Notes under the pieces: model-generated
What the model was told of the DNA's origin: nothing
What the model saw: only the letters and a program-made list of their open reading frames with translations
Databases searched by the model: none
Part shown: piece after piece, positions 6,531 through 12,686 of the stretch
Layout: each line of letters begins with the position of its first letter
Position numbering within the stretch: position 1 is the first letter of the stretch
From: Propionibacteriaceae bacterium
Lineage (GTDB): Bacteria > Actinomycetota > Actinomycetes > Propionibacteriales > Propionibacteriaceae
Assembly (NCBI GenBank): GCA_030450535.1
Contig: JAKDIK010000042.1
Location: 1-12,686, forward strand
Length of the DNA: 12,686 nucleotides
Direction: 5' to 3'
Made by a program: the position numbers and the translations under genes

Positions 6531-7351
6531 TGCAGCGCACTCGAGCCCGACTGTGGCTCTACATCGTGTTGACGATCATGCTGCTCGTCGTCATGACGCC
6601 GTTCATCTGGATGGTGCTCGGCAGCCTCAAGGGTCAGGGCGAACTCCTGCGCGTCCCGCCGACCTGGCTCCCCGAGAACCCGTCGCTCGACAACTTCTCG
6701 CGCCTGTTCGACCGACTGACCTTCGGAAGGTACTTCTTCAACTCCACCTTCGTCGCCGTGTGCGTGACCGCGGGCAACCTGCTGTTCTGCTCGATGCTCG
6801 GCTACGCGCTGGCGCACCTGAACTTCCCCGGCAAGAAGATCATCTTCGGCGCCGTCATGGGCACCTTGATGATCCCGGGCCTGGTCGTGTTCATCCCCCA
6901 GTTCGTGCTGGTGGTGAACCTCGGTCTCGCCGACAGCCTCGCGGCGCTGATCCTGCCGTTCCTGGTGGGTCCGTTCGGCGTGTTCCTCATGCGGCAGTTC
7001 TTCCTCGGTCTGCCCCGCGACCTGCTGGAAGCGGGCCGGATCGACGGGGCCAGCGAGCTGGGCATCTTCTTCCGGGTGTACCTACCGCTGGCCGGACCGG
7101 CCATGGCGACCCTGGGAATCCTCACCTTCCTCGCCTCGTGGAACAACTTCCTCTGGCCCCTGGTGGTGGCGGCCACCGAACGCACCTACACCCTGCCCGT
7201 CGCGCTGGCGCTGGTGTCGACGGGGCAGAACCAGACCGACTACGGCCTGCTTCTCGCGGGCGCCTGCGTGGTCGTGCTCCCCATCCTGTTGGTGTTCCTG
7301 TTCTTCCAGCGCTTCTTCATCGAGGGAATCGCCAGCACCGGCATCAAGTGA
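6527..7351 (+). CDS. ABC sugar transporter permease (MalG/UgpE-type)
   Basis: This second CUT1 permease has 274 residues, a normal length for MalG-like subunits, with six hydrophobic segments (first near 9-32, last near 240-262). The EAA loop is LLEAGRIDGASELGIFFRVY (166-185), with Glu168 and Gly174. The terminal FFQRFFIEGIASTGIK is the usual MalG-type C-terminus. Two adjacent ATG codons are possible. ATG 6527 overlaps the preceding stop by four bases (ATGA); ATG 6530 has better spacing from the AGGGAG at 6519-6524. The difference is one Met. The overlap shows tight coupling with the MalF-type partner. Confidence 0.94.
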   Translation: MMQRTRARLWLYIVLTIMLLVVMTPFIWMVLGSLKGQGELLRVPPTWLPENPSLDNFSRLFDRLTFGRYFFNSTFVAVCVTAGNLLFCSMLGYALAHLNFPGKKIIFGAVMGTLMIPGLVVFIPQFVLVVNLGLADSLAALILPFLVGPFGVFLMRQFFLGLPRDLLEAGRIDGASELGIFFRVYLPLAGPAMATLGILTFLASWNNFLWPLVVAATERTYTLPVALALVSTGQNQTDYGLLLAGACVVVLPILLVFLFFQRFFIEGIASTGIK

Positions 7352-7368
7352 CGGCGGCCATCGCCGAA

Positions 7369-7412
7369 CGACAACCGACCGACAACCGACCGACAACCGA
7401 CCGACACCGATC
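7369..7412 (+). repeat. 11-bp tandem direct repeat in the glycosidase leader
   Basis: The unit CGACAACCGAC occurs three times perfectly (7369-7379, 7380-7390, 7391-7401), followed by a degenerate fourth copy (7402-7412). It fills much of the 98-base gap between the MalG-type permease and the exported glycosidase. The strand is almost free of T and looks unstructured. It is short of the Shine-Dalgarno AAGGGAG (7437-7443) by about 24 bases. It resembles in composition, not in sequence, the repeat before the binding-protein gene. Confidence 0.85.
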
Positions 7413-7449
7413 GAACAACACTGCACACGCAAAGCCAAGGGAGACTTTC

Positions 7450-8973
7450 ATGAGTGCACATCTCACCCGCCGCGGACTCCTCGGGACGGCCGCGGGCCTC
7501 GGCGTCGCCGCCTCGCTCACCCCACCGGCGTTCGCCAACCCCGGCGGACGCGGGCGTCCGGGCCGCCACGATGCCCGGTTGCTGCGCTGGGCGTCCGACA
7601 CCTGGAACTCGCTCGCCGCGATGGCGGACGCGCGCACCGGGCTGGTCGCCGACAACATCGATGCCGGCCTGAGCCGGCGCAGCGGCTACACCTCGCCGAC
7701 CAACATCGGCGGCTACCTGTGGAGCTGCATCGTCGCCCGCGACCTCCGCATCATCAACCCCGGCGAGTGCCGCAACCGCATCGCGCGCACGCTGGCGACC
7801 CTCGGCCGCATGGAGAAGCACGACGCCAGCGGCATGTTCTTCAACTGGTACGACGAGGCGACCGGCGACGTCCTGCGCACATGGCCCGACGACGGGAACG
7901 TGGTCCACCCGTTCGTGTCGAGCGTCGACATGGGCTGGCTCGGTGCGGCGCTCTACCTCGTCGCCCAGGCCGACCCGTCCAACCGCAAGACGGCGCTGAA
8001 GCTCTACGACGCCATGCGCTGGGACATCTTCTACGACCGCGACTGGTGGCGGCCGGGCGGCGCCAACTACGGCGGCTTCTGGCTGGAGGATCCGGGCCGA
8101 CCCGACGCGGGCCTGCTGCCCCCGACCATCGGCATCGGCCCCGACCTGTGGTACCACGTCGGCCATCACTACGACACGGCCATCTCCGAGGCCCGCATGG
8201 TGAACTACCTCGGCATCATCCGCGGCCAGATTCCACCGCAGGCGTATTACGCGACCTTCCGGACGTTCCCGCCGGATTGGGACTGGCAGGAGATGCCGCC
8301 GGTCGGTGACTGGGAGGAGTACTTCGGCATCCCCGTCTACCAGGGCGCCTACACCTACCGCGACATGCAGGTCGTGCCCGGCTGGGGCGGCTCGATGTTC
8401 GAGGAGCTCATGCCCGACCTGTTCGTGCCCGAGGCCACGTGGGCGCCGAACAGCTGGGGCCAGAACCACCCGCTGCACGTCCGGGCGCAGCGCGAGCACG
8501 GCCTCGACGATGCCCGCTACGGCTACTGGGGCTTCTCGCCGTGCTCGAACCCGGCGGGCGGCTACCGCGAGTACGGGGTGGACGCCCTCGGTCTCAACCC
8601 GACGGGCTACTTCTCCGACCAGGAGGAGACCAACTACGACTGGCGCAACCCGCCGACAACCTATGGGGACGGCGTCGTGACGCCGCACGCCGCGTTCCTC
8701 GGCATGATGTACGACCGCGACGGGGCCATCGACAACCTCGTCCGCCTCCAGCGCAACTTCGACGCCTACGGGCCCGGCGGGTTCCACGACGCCATCGCCC
8801 TGCGCAGCGGCCAGGTCGCACACCGGCACCTGTCCCTCGATCAGTCGATGATCATGGGAGCGCTCGGCAACGTTCTCATCGAGAACGGCATGCGCCGCTG
8901 GTTCGCCACCCGTGAGGTCGAACGCGCGCTGCGTCCGGTCATCGGCATCGAGTCGTTCAACACCAGGGCGTGA
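7450..8973 (+). CDS. Tat-exported glucoamylase-like protein (PF10091 fold, GH144/GH189-related); candidate endo-beta-1,2-glucanase
   Basis: This is a 507-residue exported protein. Start ATG 7450 follows AAGGGAG (7437-7443). The signal peptide has a twin-arginine motif (TRRGLLG, 6-12) and a likely cleavage site after AFA (27-29). The mature part looks like an alpha/alpha toroid of the glucoamylase-like family that includes GH144 endo-beta-1,2-glucanases and the processing domain of cyclic beta-1,2-glucan synthases. Visible motifs are MFFNWYDEATG (129-139), SSVDMGWLGAAL (157-168), ISEARM (245-250), GWGGSMFEELMPDLF (311-325), YGPGGFHDAIALRSG (440-454) and LSLDQSMIMGALGNVL (461-476). Known catalytic assignments cannot be transferred safely from memory. 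Context with a GH94 phosphorylase, a GH3 and a sugar importer favours extracellular cleavage of beta-1,2-glucan. The family match is my reading of motifs; the exact CAZy family is uncertain and it may lie outside defined families. Confidence 0.7.
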   Translation: MSAHLTRRGLLGTAAGLGVAASLTPPAFANPGGRGRPGRHDARLLRWASDTWNSLAAMADARTGLVADNIDAGLSRRSGYTSPTNIGGYLWSCIVARDLRIINPGECRNRIARTLATLGRMEKHDASGMFFNWYDEATGDVLRTWPDDGNVVHPFVSSVDMGWLGAALYLVAQADPSNRKTALKLYDAMRWDIFYDRDWWRPGGANYGGFWLEDPGRPDAGLLPPTIGIGPDLWYHVGHHYDTAISEARMVNYLGIIRGQIPPQAYYATFRTFPPDWDWQEMPPVGDWEEYFGIPVYQGAYTYRDMQVVPGWGGSMFEELMPDLFVPEATWAPNSWGQNHPLHVRAQREHGLDDARYGYWGFSPCSNPAGGYREYGVDALGLNPTGYFSDQEETNYDWRNPPTTYGDGVVTPHAAFLGMMYDRDGAIDNLVRLQRNFDAYGPGGFHDAIALRSGQVAHRHLSLDQSMIMGALGNVLIENGMRRWFATREVERALRPVIGIESFNTRA

Positions 8974-8980
8974 GGTGACC

Positions 8981-10828
8981 ATGAGGCCGACCGACCCCGT
9001 CGCGCGTCCCGCCGGCGACCGTCCCGCCTGGCGGGATCTCAACCACAACGGCCGGCTGGATCCGTTCGAGGATGCGGCGCTGCCGGTCGAGGCGCGCGTT
9101 GACGATCTGATCCCCCGGTTGTCGGCCGAGGAGCTGGTCGGCCTCATGTTCCACGCCGTGATCGAGGCCGGGCCCGACGGCACACTGCTCGACGGTCCGG
9201 GCCACATCGCCAAGTCGGCCACCTGTGACGTGGTCCTTGGCAAAGCGATGAACCACTTCAACGTCCACTACCTCGCGGACGCCCGGACGGCCGCCACCTG
9301 GGCCAACCGTGTCCAGCAACTGGCCTGCGAGCAGCCGCATTCCATCCCCGTCACGATCTCGACCGATCCTCGCCACGCCGCCGCGCAGAACGCCGGGACT
9401 GGTTGGGCGTCGGTCTTCTTCTCCCAGTGGCCCGACCCGATGGGGCTGGCGGCGCTGCGCGACCCCGAACTCATCCGGCGGTACTGCGACATCGTGCGGG
9501 CCGAGTACGTCGCGGTGGGGATCCGCGCCGCACTGCACCCGACCGCCGACGTGGCGACCGAGCCGCGGTGGGGACGCCAGCGCGAGACCTTCGGAGCCGA
9601 CTTCGGCCTCGCCACCCGCTGCACCGAGCAGGCGGTCCGCGGGCTGCAGGGGGATCAGCTCGGCCCGGAATCGGTGAGCGCCACCACCAAGCATTTCCCC
9701 GGTGGCGGCCCACAGGCCGGCGGCGAGGACGCCCACTTCCCGTATGGCCGCGACCAGGTCTATCCGGGCCTGCGTTTTGACGACCACCTCGCACCGTTCC
9801 GCGCCGCCATCGCGGCCGGCACCGCGGCGATCATGCCCTACTACGGCCGACCCGTCGGGTTGCACCGGGGCGGCGAGGCGATCGAGGAGGTCGGCTTCGG
9901 CTACAACAAGCAGATTCTCACCGGTCTGCTGCGCGAGGAGCTCGGCTACGACGGCGTCATCCTCAGTGACTGGGAGCTCGTCAACGACAACCACGTCGGC
10001 GATCAGGTGCTGCCAGCACGCGCCTGGGGCGTCGAGGATCTCGATCCACCCGCGCGCATGCTGAAGCTCCTCGATGCGGGCGTCGACCAGTTCGGCGGCG
10101 AGGAGTGCACCGATCTGCTGCTGGGGTTGCTCGCCGAGGGCCGCGTGACCCGCGAGCGGCTGGAGGCGTCCGCCCGCCGCCTGCTGCGGGTGAAGTTCGC
10201 GCTCGGGCTGTTCGACGACCCGTTCGTGGACGTCGAGGCCGCGACCGGGCGAGTGGGCACGCCGGAAGCGGTCGAGCTCGGGCTACGGACCCAGGCGCGC
10301 TCAGTTGTCGTGGCGACCAACGACGGCACGCTGCCGCTGGTGTCCGGCCTACGGGCCTACTGCGAGGGCGTGGACGCGGGCGTAGCGGCCGAGTTCGTGA
10401 CCGTGGTCGAGCGTCCCGAGGACGCCGACGTGGCGCTCGTGCGGCTCGCGGCACCGTTCGAGCCGCGCTCCGACCTGTTCCTGGAGGCGTGGTTCCGCGC
10501 TGGCAGCCTGGAGTTCCCGCCCGGGCTGGCTCACCGCCTCGCCCGCATCGCGCGCCGCTGCCCGCTGGTGGTGGATGTCGCCGCCGACAGGCCGGCCGTC
10601 TGCACACCGCTGGTCGACGTGGCGGCGGCGCTGACGGTCACGTTCGGCGTCACCGACGTTGCCTGGCTGCGCGCCCTCACCGGGCAGGTGCCGCCCGAGG
10701 GCCGGTTGCCGGTCGAATTCCCGTCGTCGATGGACGCCGTGCGCGCCTCCCGCGAGGACGTGCCCGGCGACACCCCCCATCCCTTGTTCCCCGCCGGACA
10801 CGGACTCCGGCTCCCCGACGAGAGGTAA
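8981..10828 (+). CDS. Glycoside hydrolase family 3, probable cytoplasmic beta-glucosidase
   Basis: This is a 615-residue GH3 enzyme removing non-reducing terminal beta-linked sugar, probably glucose. Start ATG 8981 follows GAGGTGA (8972-8978) that overlaps the previous stop. No signal peptide is present, so it should act inside the cell on imported oligosaccharides. An EF-hand-like DLNHNGRLDPFED (19-31) precedes the TIM-barrel domain. GH3 motifs are TISTDPRH (125-132), EPRWGRQRETFGAD (194-207), TTKHFPGGG (235-243) with Lys237-His238, and GYDGVILSDWE (322-332) with Asp330 as predicted nucleophile. The second alpha/beta domain (about 430-580) is shorter than in many GH3 enzymes and ends with REDVPGDTPHPLFPAGHGLR (591-610). 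No FnIII tail is seen. The neighbouring GH94 gene suggests sophorose or beta-1,2-gluco-oligosaccharides as substrate; that is inference. Confidence 0.9.
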   Translation: MRPTDPVARPAGDRPAWRDLNHNGRLDPFEDAALPVEARVDDLIPRLSAEELVGLMFHAVIEAGPDGTLLDGPGHIAKSATCDVVLGKAMNHFNVHYLADARTAATWANRVQQLACEQPHSIPVTISTDPRHAAAQNAGTGWASVFFSQWPDPMGLAALRDPELIRRYCDIVRAEYVAVGIRAALHPTADVATEPRWGRQRETFGADFGLATRCTEQAVRGLQGDQLGPESVSATTKHFPGGGPQAGGEDAHFPYGRDQVYPGLRFDDHLAPFRAAIAAGTAAIMPYYGRPVGLHRGGEAIEEVGFGYNKQILTGLLREELGYDGVILSDWELVNDNHVGDQVLPARAWGVEDLDPPARMLKLLDAGVDQFGGEECTDLLLGLLAEGRVTRERLEASARRLLRVKFALGLFDDPFVDVEAATGRVGTPEAVELGLRTQARSVVVATNDGTLPLVSGLRAYCEGVDAGVAAEFVTVVERPEDADVALVRLAAPFEPRSDLFLEAWFRAGSLEFPPGLAHRLARIARRCPLVVDVAADRPAVCTPLVDVAAALTVTFGVTDVAWLRALTGQVPPEGRLPVEFPSSMDAVRASREDVPGDTPHPLFPAGHGLRLPDER

Positions 10829-10831
10829 CCC

Positions 10832-12686
10832 ATGACTGTCCCCGATGCGGCGCGTCCGATCGTCCACGCCGAATTCTCTGCCGCGGGGGCTCTGACGTCC
10901 CTGAAGGCCGGTGATCTCAGCCTGATCCAGTACCCCGCCAGCGCCGTGGAAGCCGGCCCGCAGCAAGTGTGGCTGCGGCTGCGCACGGCGTCCGCCATCG
11001 CAGCGCATCCGCTCACCGGGCCGGCGTCCGGGGGCGAGATCGCGCGGCCGGAGGAGGGCGGCGACGGTGGCGTCGTCCTCACCGGCCGCCTCGGCGACGT
11101 CGCCTGGACGCTGTGGTGGGAGCAGCCGGACGCCGGCGTCTTCGGCTGGACGCTGCGGGTCGCCCACGAGGGTGCCGAGCCCGTCGAGGTGGACGCGGTG
11201 TGGACGTTCGACGCTGCGCTCACCGAGTTCGAGGCGCTGCGGCGCAACGAGTTCTACGTGTCGCAGTACCTCGACGTGACGCCACTCGCGGACGGCGACG
11301 GGCTCGTCATGGCGGTCCGGCAGAACATGCCGGGGGACGCCCACCCGTGGCTGGGGCTGACCGCGACCCTGCCCGTGGCGGCGTGGTCGACCGACGCGTT
11401 GCAGCTGTGCACCGACGCGCCCGGCACCGGGTTGCGGCTGGATGCCGACCTGCCCTCGGAGCGGCTCCAGCACGAGCACACCCTGATCGGGCTGCAGACC
11501 GAGGCGCTGACGCTCGCGCCCGGGGCGTCCGAGACCATCGGCTTCCGGGGGGTCGCGCTGGCCGATCACCCGCAGCGTTCGGGGGAGGCGGACGCGGCGA
11601 TGGTCCGAGAGGTGGTGGCCGGTGCGGGCTTCGCGACGCAGCCGCCAGACTGCGGTACGGCCAGCCCGGTCGCGACGACGATCTTCAGCCCGGTGCGCTG
11701 GGCGCACGGCGAGGAGCTGTCGGACGATGAATTCCGCGCGATGGCGAGGGAGGCGACGCTGGAGCTCGGCCCCCACGGTCGGCCGTGGGCGGCGCTGGAT
11801 CGGGACCGGTACCTCGTTGCCGCCGCGAAGGAGCGCGCGGTGCTGCGCCCGCACGGGCACATCCAGCGGGTGTCGGCGGGCCCGGGACCGTTCGACGTGA
11901 CGGCCGCGTCGACGGCGTGGCTGGCGGGCACGTTCGCGTCCCAGGTGACGCTGGGGCACTCCTGCGCCGATCCGCTCGTGTCGGTGCGGCGCAGCTACCT
12001 CGGGCTGACCCGCGCCGAGGGCGTCCGGGTGTTCGTCCGCGACGGGGAGTCCTGGCAGCTGCTGGGCGTGCCGAGCGCGTGGGAGACCGCCGGCGAGACA
12101 TGCACGTGGTGGTACCGGTGGCACGGCCGGCTGCTCGTGGTGGAGACGGCGCTGTCGTTGGCCGAGCTGACCGTGACCGTGCGCGTGACCGAGGGCGTTC
12201 CGGTGGACCTGATGCTCGTCTCGGCGGAGCGAGCGGCGGACGTGACGGTGACGGAGGAGGCGGCGTCCGAGCTCGTGTATCGATTGGCACTGGATGCGAC
12301 GGGCGCCGGGACCGGGGAGGAGGCTTGGCGGACGCCGACGCTGGCGTCCGAGGACGAGGGAGTCCGGCGACTGGATCGCATGCTGGGCTGGCTCACCGCC
12401 AACGCGTTGGTGCACTACCAGGCGCCGCGCGGGCTGGAGCAGTTCACCGGCGGGGCATGGGGGACGCGCGATGTCTGCCAGGGCCCGGTGGGATTGTTCG
12501 TGGCGACCGGACGGTGGGATGTCCAGCGCGAGGTGCTGTTGGCCACCTTCGCGGCGCAGCAGGACAATGGGGACTGGCCGCAGTGGTTCCAGTACCTGGC
12601 CGACCACGCCGGTCCGGGGTATCGGGAGAGCCACGGCGACGTCGTCTACTGGCCGCTGCTCGCGCTGGGGGAGTATCTGAGCGCGA
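10832..12686 (+). CDS. GH94 phosphorylase, probable 1,2-beta-oligoglucan phosphorylase (5' part; runs off the window)
   Basis: The first 618 residues of a large protein are visible; the frame is still open at the right edge. Start ATG 10832 lies three bases after the GH3 stop, with AGAGG at 10821-10825. There is no signal peptide. The N-terminal part (about 1-260) looks like a beta-sandwich, with RRNEFYVSQYLDVTPL (137-152), VRQNMPGD, and SERLQHEHTLIGLQTEAL. The catalytic alpha/alpha barrel begins near 515, with RGLEQFTGGAWGTRDVCQGP (533-552) and QQDNGDWPQWFQYL (576-589), then HGDVVYWPLLALGEYL (601-616). This matches the GH94 inverting phosphorylases, and the N-terminal motifs resemble the long (about 1,100-residue) sophoro-oligosaccharide phosphorylase subgroup. 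Such enzymes convert beta-1,2-gluco-oligosaccharide plus phosphate to glucose 1-phosphate and a shorter chain. The catalytic acid Asp should lie beyond the window. Subgroup assignment is from memory of motifs. Confidence 0.8.
   Translation, partial: MTVPDAARPIVHAEFSAAGALTSLKAGDLSLIQYPASAVEAGPQQVWLRLRTASAIAAHPLTGPASGGEIARPEEGGDGGVVLTGRLGDVAWTLWWEQPDAGVFGWTLRVAHEGAEPVEVDAVWTFDAALTEFEALRRNEFYVSQYLDVTPLADGDGLVMAVRQNMPGDAHPWLGLTATLPVAAWSTDALQLCTDAPGTGLRLDADLPSERLQHEHTLIGLQTEALTLAPGASETIGFRGVALADHPQRSGEADAAMVREVVAGAGFATQPPDCGTASPVATTIFSPVRWAHGEELSDDEFRAMAREATLELGPHGRPWAALDRDRYLVAAAKERAVLRPHGHIQRVSAGPGPFDVTAASTAWLAGTFASQVTLGHSCADPLVSVRRSYLGLTRAEGVRVFVRDGESWQLLGVPSAWETAGETCTWWYRWHGRLLVVETALSLAELTVTVRVTEGVPVDLMLVSAERAADVTVTEEAASELVYRLALDATGAGTGEEAWRTPTLASEDEGVRRLDRMLGWLTANALVHYQAPRGLEQFTGGAWGTRDVCQGPVGLFVATGRWDVQREVLLATFAAQQDNGDWPQWFQYLADHAGPGYRESHGDVVYWPLLALGEYLSA

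Noticed and set aside
7369..7412. CRISPR-like array
   Set aside because: The units are 11 bp and directly abutting without spacers, so this is a simple tandem repeat.
7240..9261. 673-codon open frame on the - strand opposite the exported glycosidase
   Set aside because: It spans an intergenic repeat and parts of three + strand genes and has shadow-like composition and no family motif.
10349..12634. 761-codon open frame on the - strand opposite GH3 and GH94
   Set aside because: It is a shadow in high-GC DNA: Arg/Gly/His/Pro-rich composition, no recognisable domain, and it lies entirely opposite well-supported + strand genes.

Overview
The window is GC-rich, with third codon positions almost always G or C. 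It carries Gram-positive features: lipoprotein and Tat signals on binding proteins and a secreted enzyme, strong purine Shine-Dalgarno sites and GTG starts. This points to a high-GC actinobacterium. I cannot name the genus from sequence alone. All convincing genes lie on the + strand. Intergenic gaps are short, and no stretch over 300 bases lacks a gene.

Region 1 (about 1-3074) is a complete three-gene TRAP transporter: a Tat-type lipoprotein substrate-binding subunit (DctP), a small four-helix membrane subunit (DctQ) and a large permease (DctM). The three genes are separated by one base at each junction. A likely promoter lies just upstream of dctP. The substrate cannot be read from the sequence, and no catabolic enzyme for it is visible.

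Region 2 (about 3075-12686, running off the right edge) is a sugar-utilisation operon. It begins with a promoter overlapped by a perfect 12-bp palindrome of LacI/GalR type, followed by the LacI-family regulator. Next come an ABC sugar-binding lipoprotein and two CUT1 permeases (no ATPase gene), a Tat-exported protein of the glucoamylase-like/GH144-GH189 fold, a cytoplasmic GH3 beta-glucosidase, and the first 618 residues of a GH94 phosphorylase resembling 1,2-beta-oligoglucan (sophoro-oligosaccharide) phosphorylase. The ABC importer + GH3 + GH94 combination resembles the beta-1,2-glucan oligosaccharide locus known from Listeria innocua, here with an exported candidate endo-beta-1,2-glucanase added. 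The inferred pathway is: exported enzyme cuts beta-1,2-glucan outside the cell, the binding protein and permeases import the oligomers using a shared ATPase, and GH94 phosphorolysis plus GH3 hydrolysis give glucose 1-phosphate and glucose, all under the LacI repressor.

The most striking anomaly is an in-frame TGA (4328-4330) at the sixth codon of the binding-protein gene, inside its signal peptide and just after a well-formed ribosome binding site and ATG at 4313. Either the gene is translated from an internal ATG (4349) with a poor signal peptide, or it is mutated, read through, or carries a sequencing error. Two C/A-rich leaders (before the binding protein and before the exported glycosidase) each hold short tandem direct repeats.
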